A stretch of DNA of 64,000 nt from Nitrospira sp. CR1.2. GTDB taxonomy: Bacteria > Nitrospirota > Nitrospiria > Nitrospirales > Nitrospiraceae. Made by a program: the position numbers and the translations under genes. The DNA lies in the NCBI GenBank assembly GCA_014055495.1, contig WIAG01000002.1:1-64000 (forward strand). The letters are read 5' to 3'. Below are positions 62,992-64,000 of this stretch, piece by piece. The first letter of the stretch is position 1. Every line of letters begins with the position of its first letter. Under the pieces are notes generated by a model, which did not search any database, was not told the DNA's origin, and saw nothing but the letters and a program-made list of their open reading frames with translations.

Positions 62992-64000
62992 TTAGGAGAG
63001 CGGAGACTCGGTGCGTTGGACGACGGTCTCCGGCTGATACCGCACCGTGCCGGACTCGGCGGCCGACGGCTTCAGTCCTGCATCCAGGAGAATCGCCACG
63101 AGCATGTCGCTCATCACGTTCACGCCGGAGCGCGCACGGGCGATGATCCAATCCACGGTCATGATGAGCGGAATGGCGGCAGCGATTACGGTGTCGGGCA
63201 GACCGGCCGCCGACAGCACGAGCGGCAACACGATCAGCCCTGCTTCAGGAATGCCCGCCACGCCGGCCCCGGCAATAATCGAGGCTGCCACGATGAGAAG
63301 CTGACTCGTGAGGGACAGGTCATACCCCAGGGCCTGGGCGAGGAACAGCGCGGCCATCGCCTCGTAGAGGGTGATGCCGTCGTTGTTCAGGTTCGTCCCG
63401 ACGCAGGCCGCCAGGCGCGCCGATTGCGCGGACACGTTCATCCGGTGCAGACACTGGAGCGTGACCGGGACGGTGGCCAGGCTGCTGTTGCAGGACATGG
63501 CCGTCATGATCGCATCGGCCCCCTCGCCCACATAGACCTTCGGCGATTTTTTTCCCACGAACCAGGCGAGCAGCGGGTAGTAGATGAGGGCATGGATCGT
63601 CAGCCCCGCGAGCATCGCCACGAGAAAGATCCAGAGGACCGAAAAGACGCCCAGGCCGGACTTCCCCACCACCTGCGCCACCACGCCGAACACCGCCAAC
63701 GGCACCAGGTGAATGATCCAGCCGAGGATGCGCACGAGCCAGTCGTACATCCATTCCACCCCACGCACCACCGCATGATCCTCCGCGCCGGTCCTGGCCG
63801 CCCTGCTGTGCAGACGGCGCAATCCTGACCCGATGACCAGGGCCAGCAACACGACCCCAATGATGTTGTTGGTGGAAAAAGGCGAGAGGATCGTGCGCGG
63901 AATATAGGCCGCGAGATCTTCAATCGGCGTCTGCGAGGTCGCCACTTTGGCCGGCGCCTTGGATCCGGGGACGAGCTGCAGCAATTGATCGACATGGCCC
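62992..64000 (-). CDS. Dicarboxylate/amino acid:cation symporter (partial)
   Basis: The 3' 336 codons of a DAACS-family transporter; the frame is open at the right window edge, so the N-terminus is outside. The substrate-binding region SSLATVPVTLQCL and the TM7 motif, here NNDGITLYEAMAALFLAQALG (usual NMDGT), are recognisable. About six membrane helices are included. Members cotransport glutamate, succinate or similar with Na+ or H+; which one cannot be told. Confidence 0.88.
   Translation of the reverse strand, partial: GHVDQLLQLVPGSKAPAKVATSQTPIEDLAAYIPRTILSPFSTNNIIGVVLLALVIGSGLRRLHSRAARTGAEDHAVVRGVEWMYDWLVRILGWIIHLVPLAVFGVVAQVVGKSGLGVFSVLWIFLVAMLAGLTIHALIYYPLLAWFVGKKSPKVYVGEGADAIMTAMSCNSSLATVPVTLQCLHRMNVSAQSARLAACVGTNLNNDGITLYEAMAALFLAQALGYDLSLTSQLLIVAASIIAGAGVAGIPEAGLIVLPLVLSAAGLPDTVIAAAIPLIMTVDWIIARARSGVNVMSDMLVAILLDAGLKPSAAESGTVRYQPETVVQRTESPLS

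Noticed and set aside
1-64000. tRNA, rRNA and known riboswitch genes
   Set aside because: I looked for T-loop-like GGTTCGAATCC sequences and conserved riboswitch cores and found none I can support.
1-64000. Complete insertion sequences or prophage
   Set aside because: No transposase, integrase or phage structural gene was seen; only small non-coding repeat elements are present.

Overview
The window looks like a chromosomal segment of a Gram-negative, moderately GC-rich bacterium, most likely Nitrospirota and probably Nitrospira-like. Support comes from outer-membrane proteins and lipoproteins (OmpA-type protein, beta-barrel porin, lipoboxes), the mix of housekeeping and orphan genes, and dispersed imperfect palindromes of a type I associate with Nitrospira intergenic regions. 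The genus is an inference; there is no rRNA or tRNA gene here to settle it.

Bases 1-15,700 are mostly housekeeping: an RCK_C-domain protein, a DegP/HtrA protease, an EF-G-like GTPase, radC, an rsmD-coaD-aspC operon with 4-bp stop/start overlaps, an FmdB-type zinc ribbon, and a leftward purH-purD-tsaC-lipoprotein run with a 118-bp palindrome between purH and purD. An OmpA-domain protein and a membrane coiled-coil/HhH protein follow. Bases 15,800-25,600 carry accessory leftward genes: an alpha/beta hydrolase next to a subtilase, nnrS, and two unrecognised membrane proteins (330 and 1025 aa), with several intergenic repeats.

Bases 25,870-48,000 return to core functions: dnaE (strong promoter, probably leaderless), accA, a porin, hrpB, an ACT-domain regulator coupled to peptide deformylase, an rRNA pseudouridine synthase and hflX. 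Between them are small exported proteins, a cupredoxin-like protein, a phosphatase/DUF2252 pair and an internally deleted di-iron (ODP-type) beta-lactamase-fold gene.

Bases 48,040-61,400 form a defence and toxin-antitoxin region. In order: a HigBA-type module; a 578-bp gene-free stretch rich in hairpins and ending in a good terminator; a leftward operon hsdM-hsdS-abiEi-abiEii-hsdR-ygjP (type I restriction-modification with an embedded AbiE system and a YgjP-type metallopeptidase); then two modules that each pair a secreted 12-residue-repeat (NPIN) protein with a HEPN/MNT pair. In module one the repeat protein is frameshifted by a 37-bp deletion and its HEPN/MNT pair is intact. In module two the repeat protein is intact and its MNT/HEPN pair is frameshifted and truncated. 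Dispersed short repeats lie throughout this part. The window ends with a secreted beta-propeller protein and a partial dicarboxylate/amino-acid:cation symporter that runs off the right edge.
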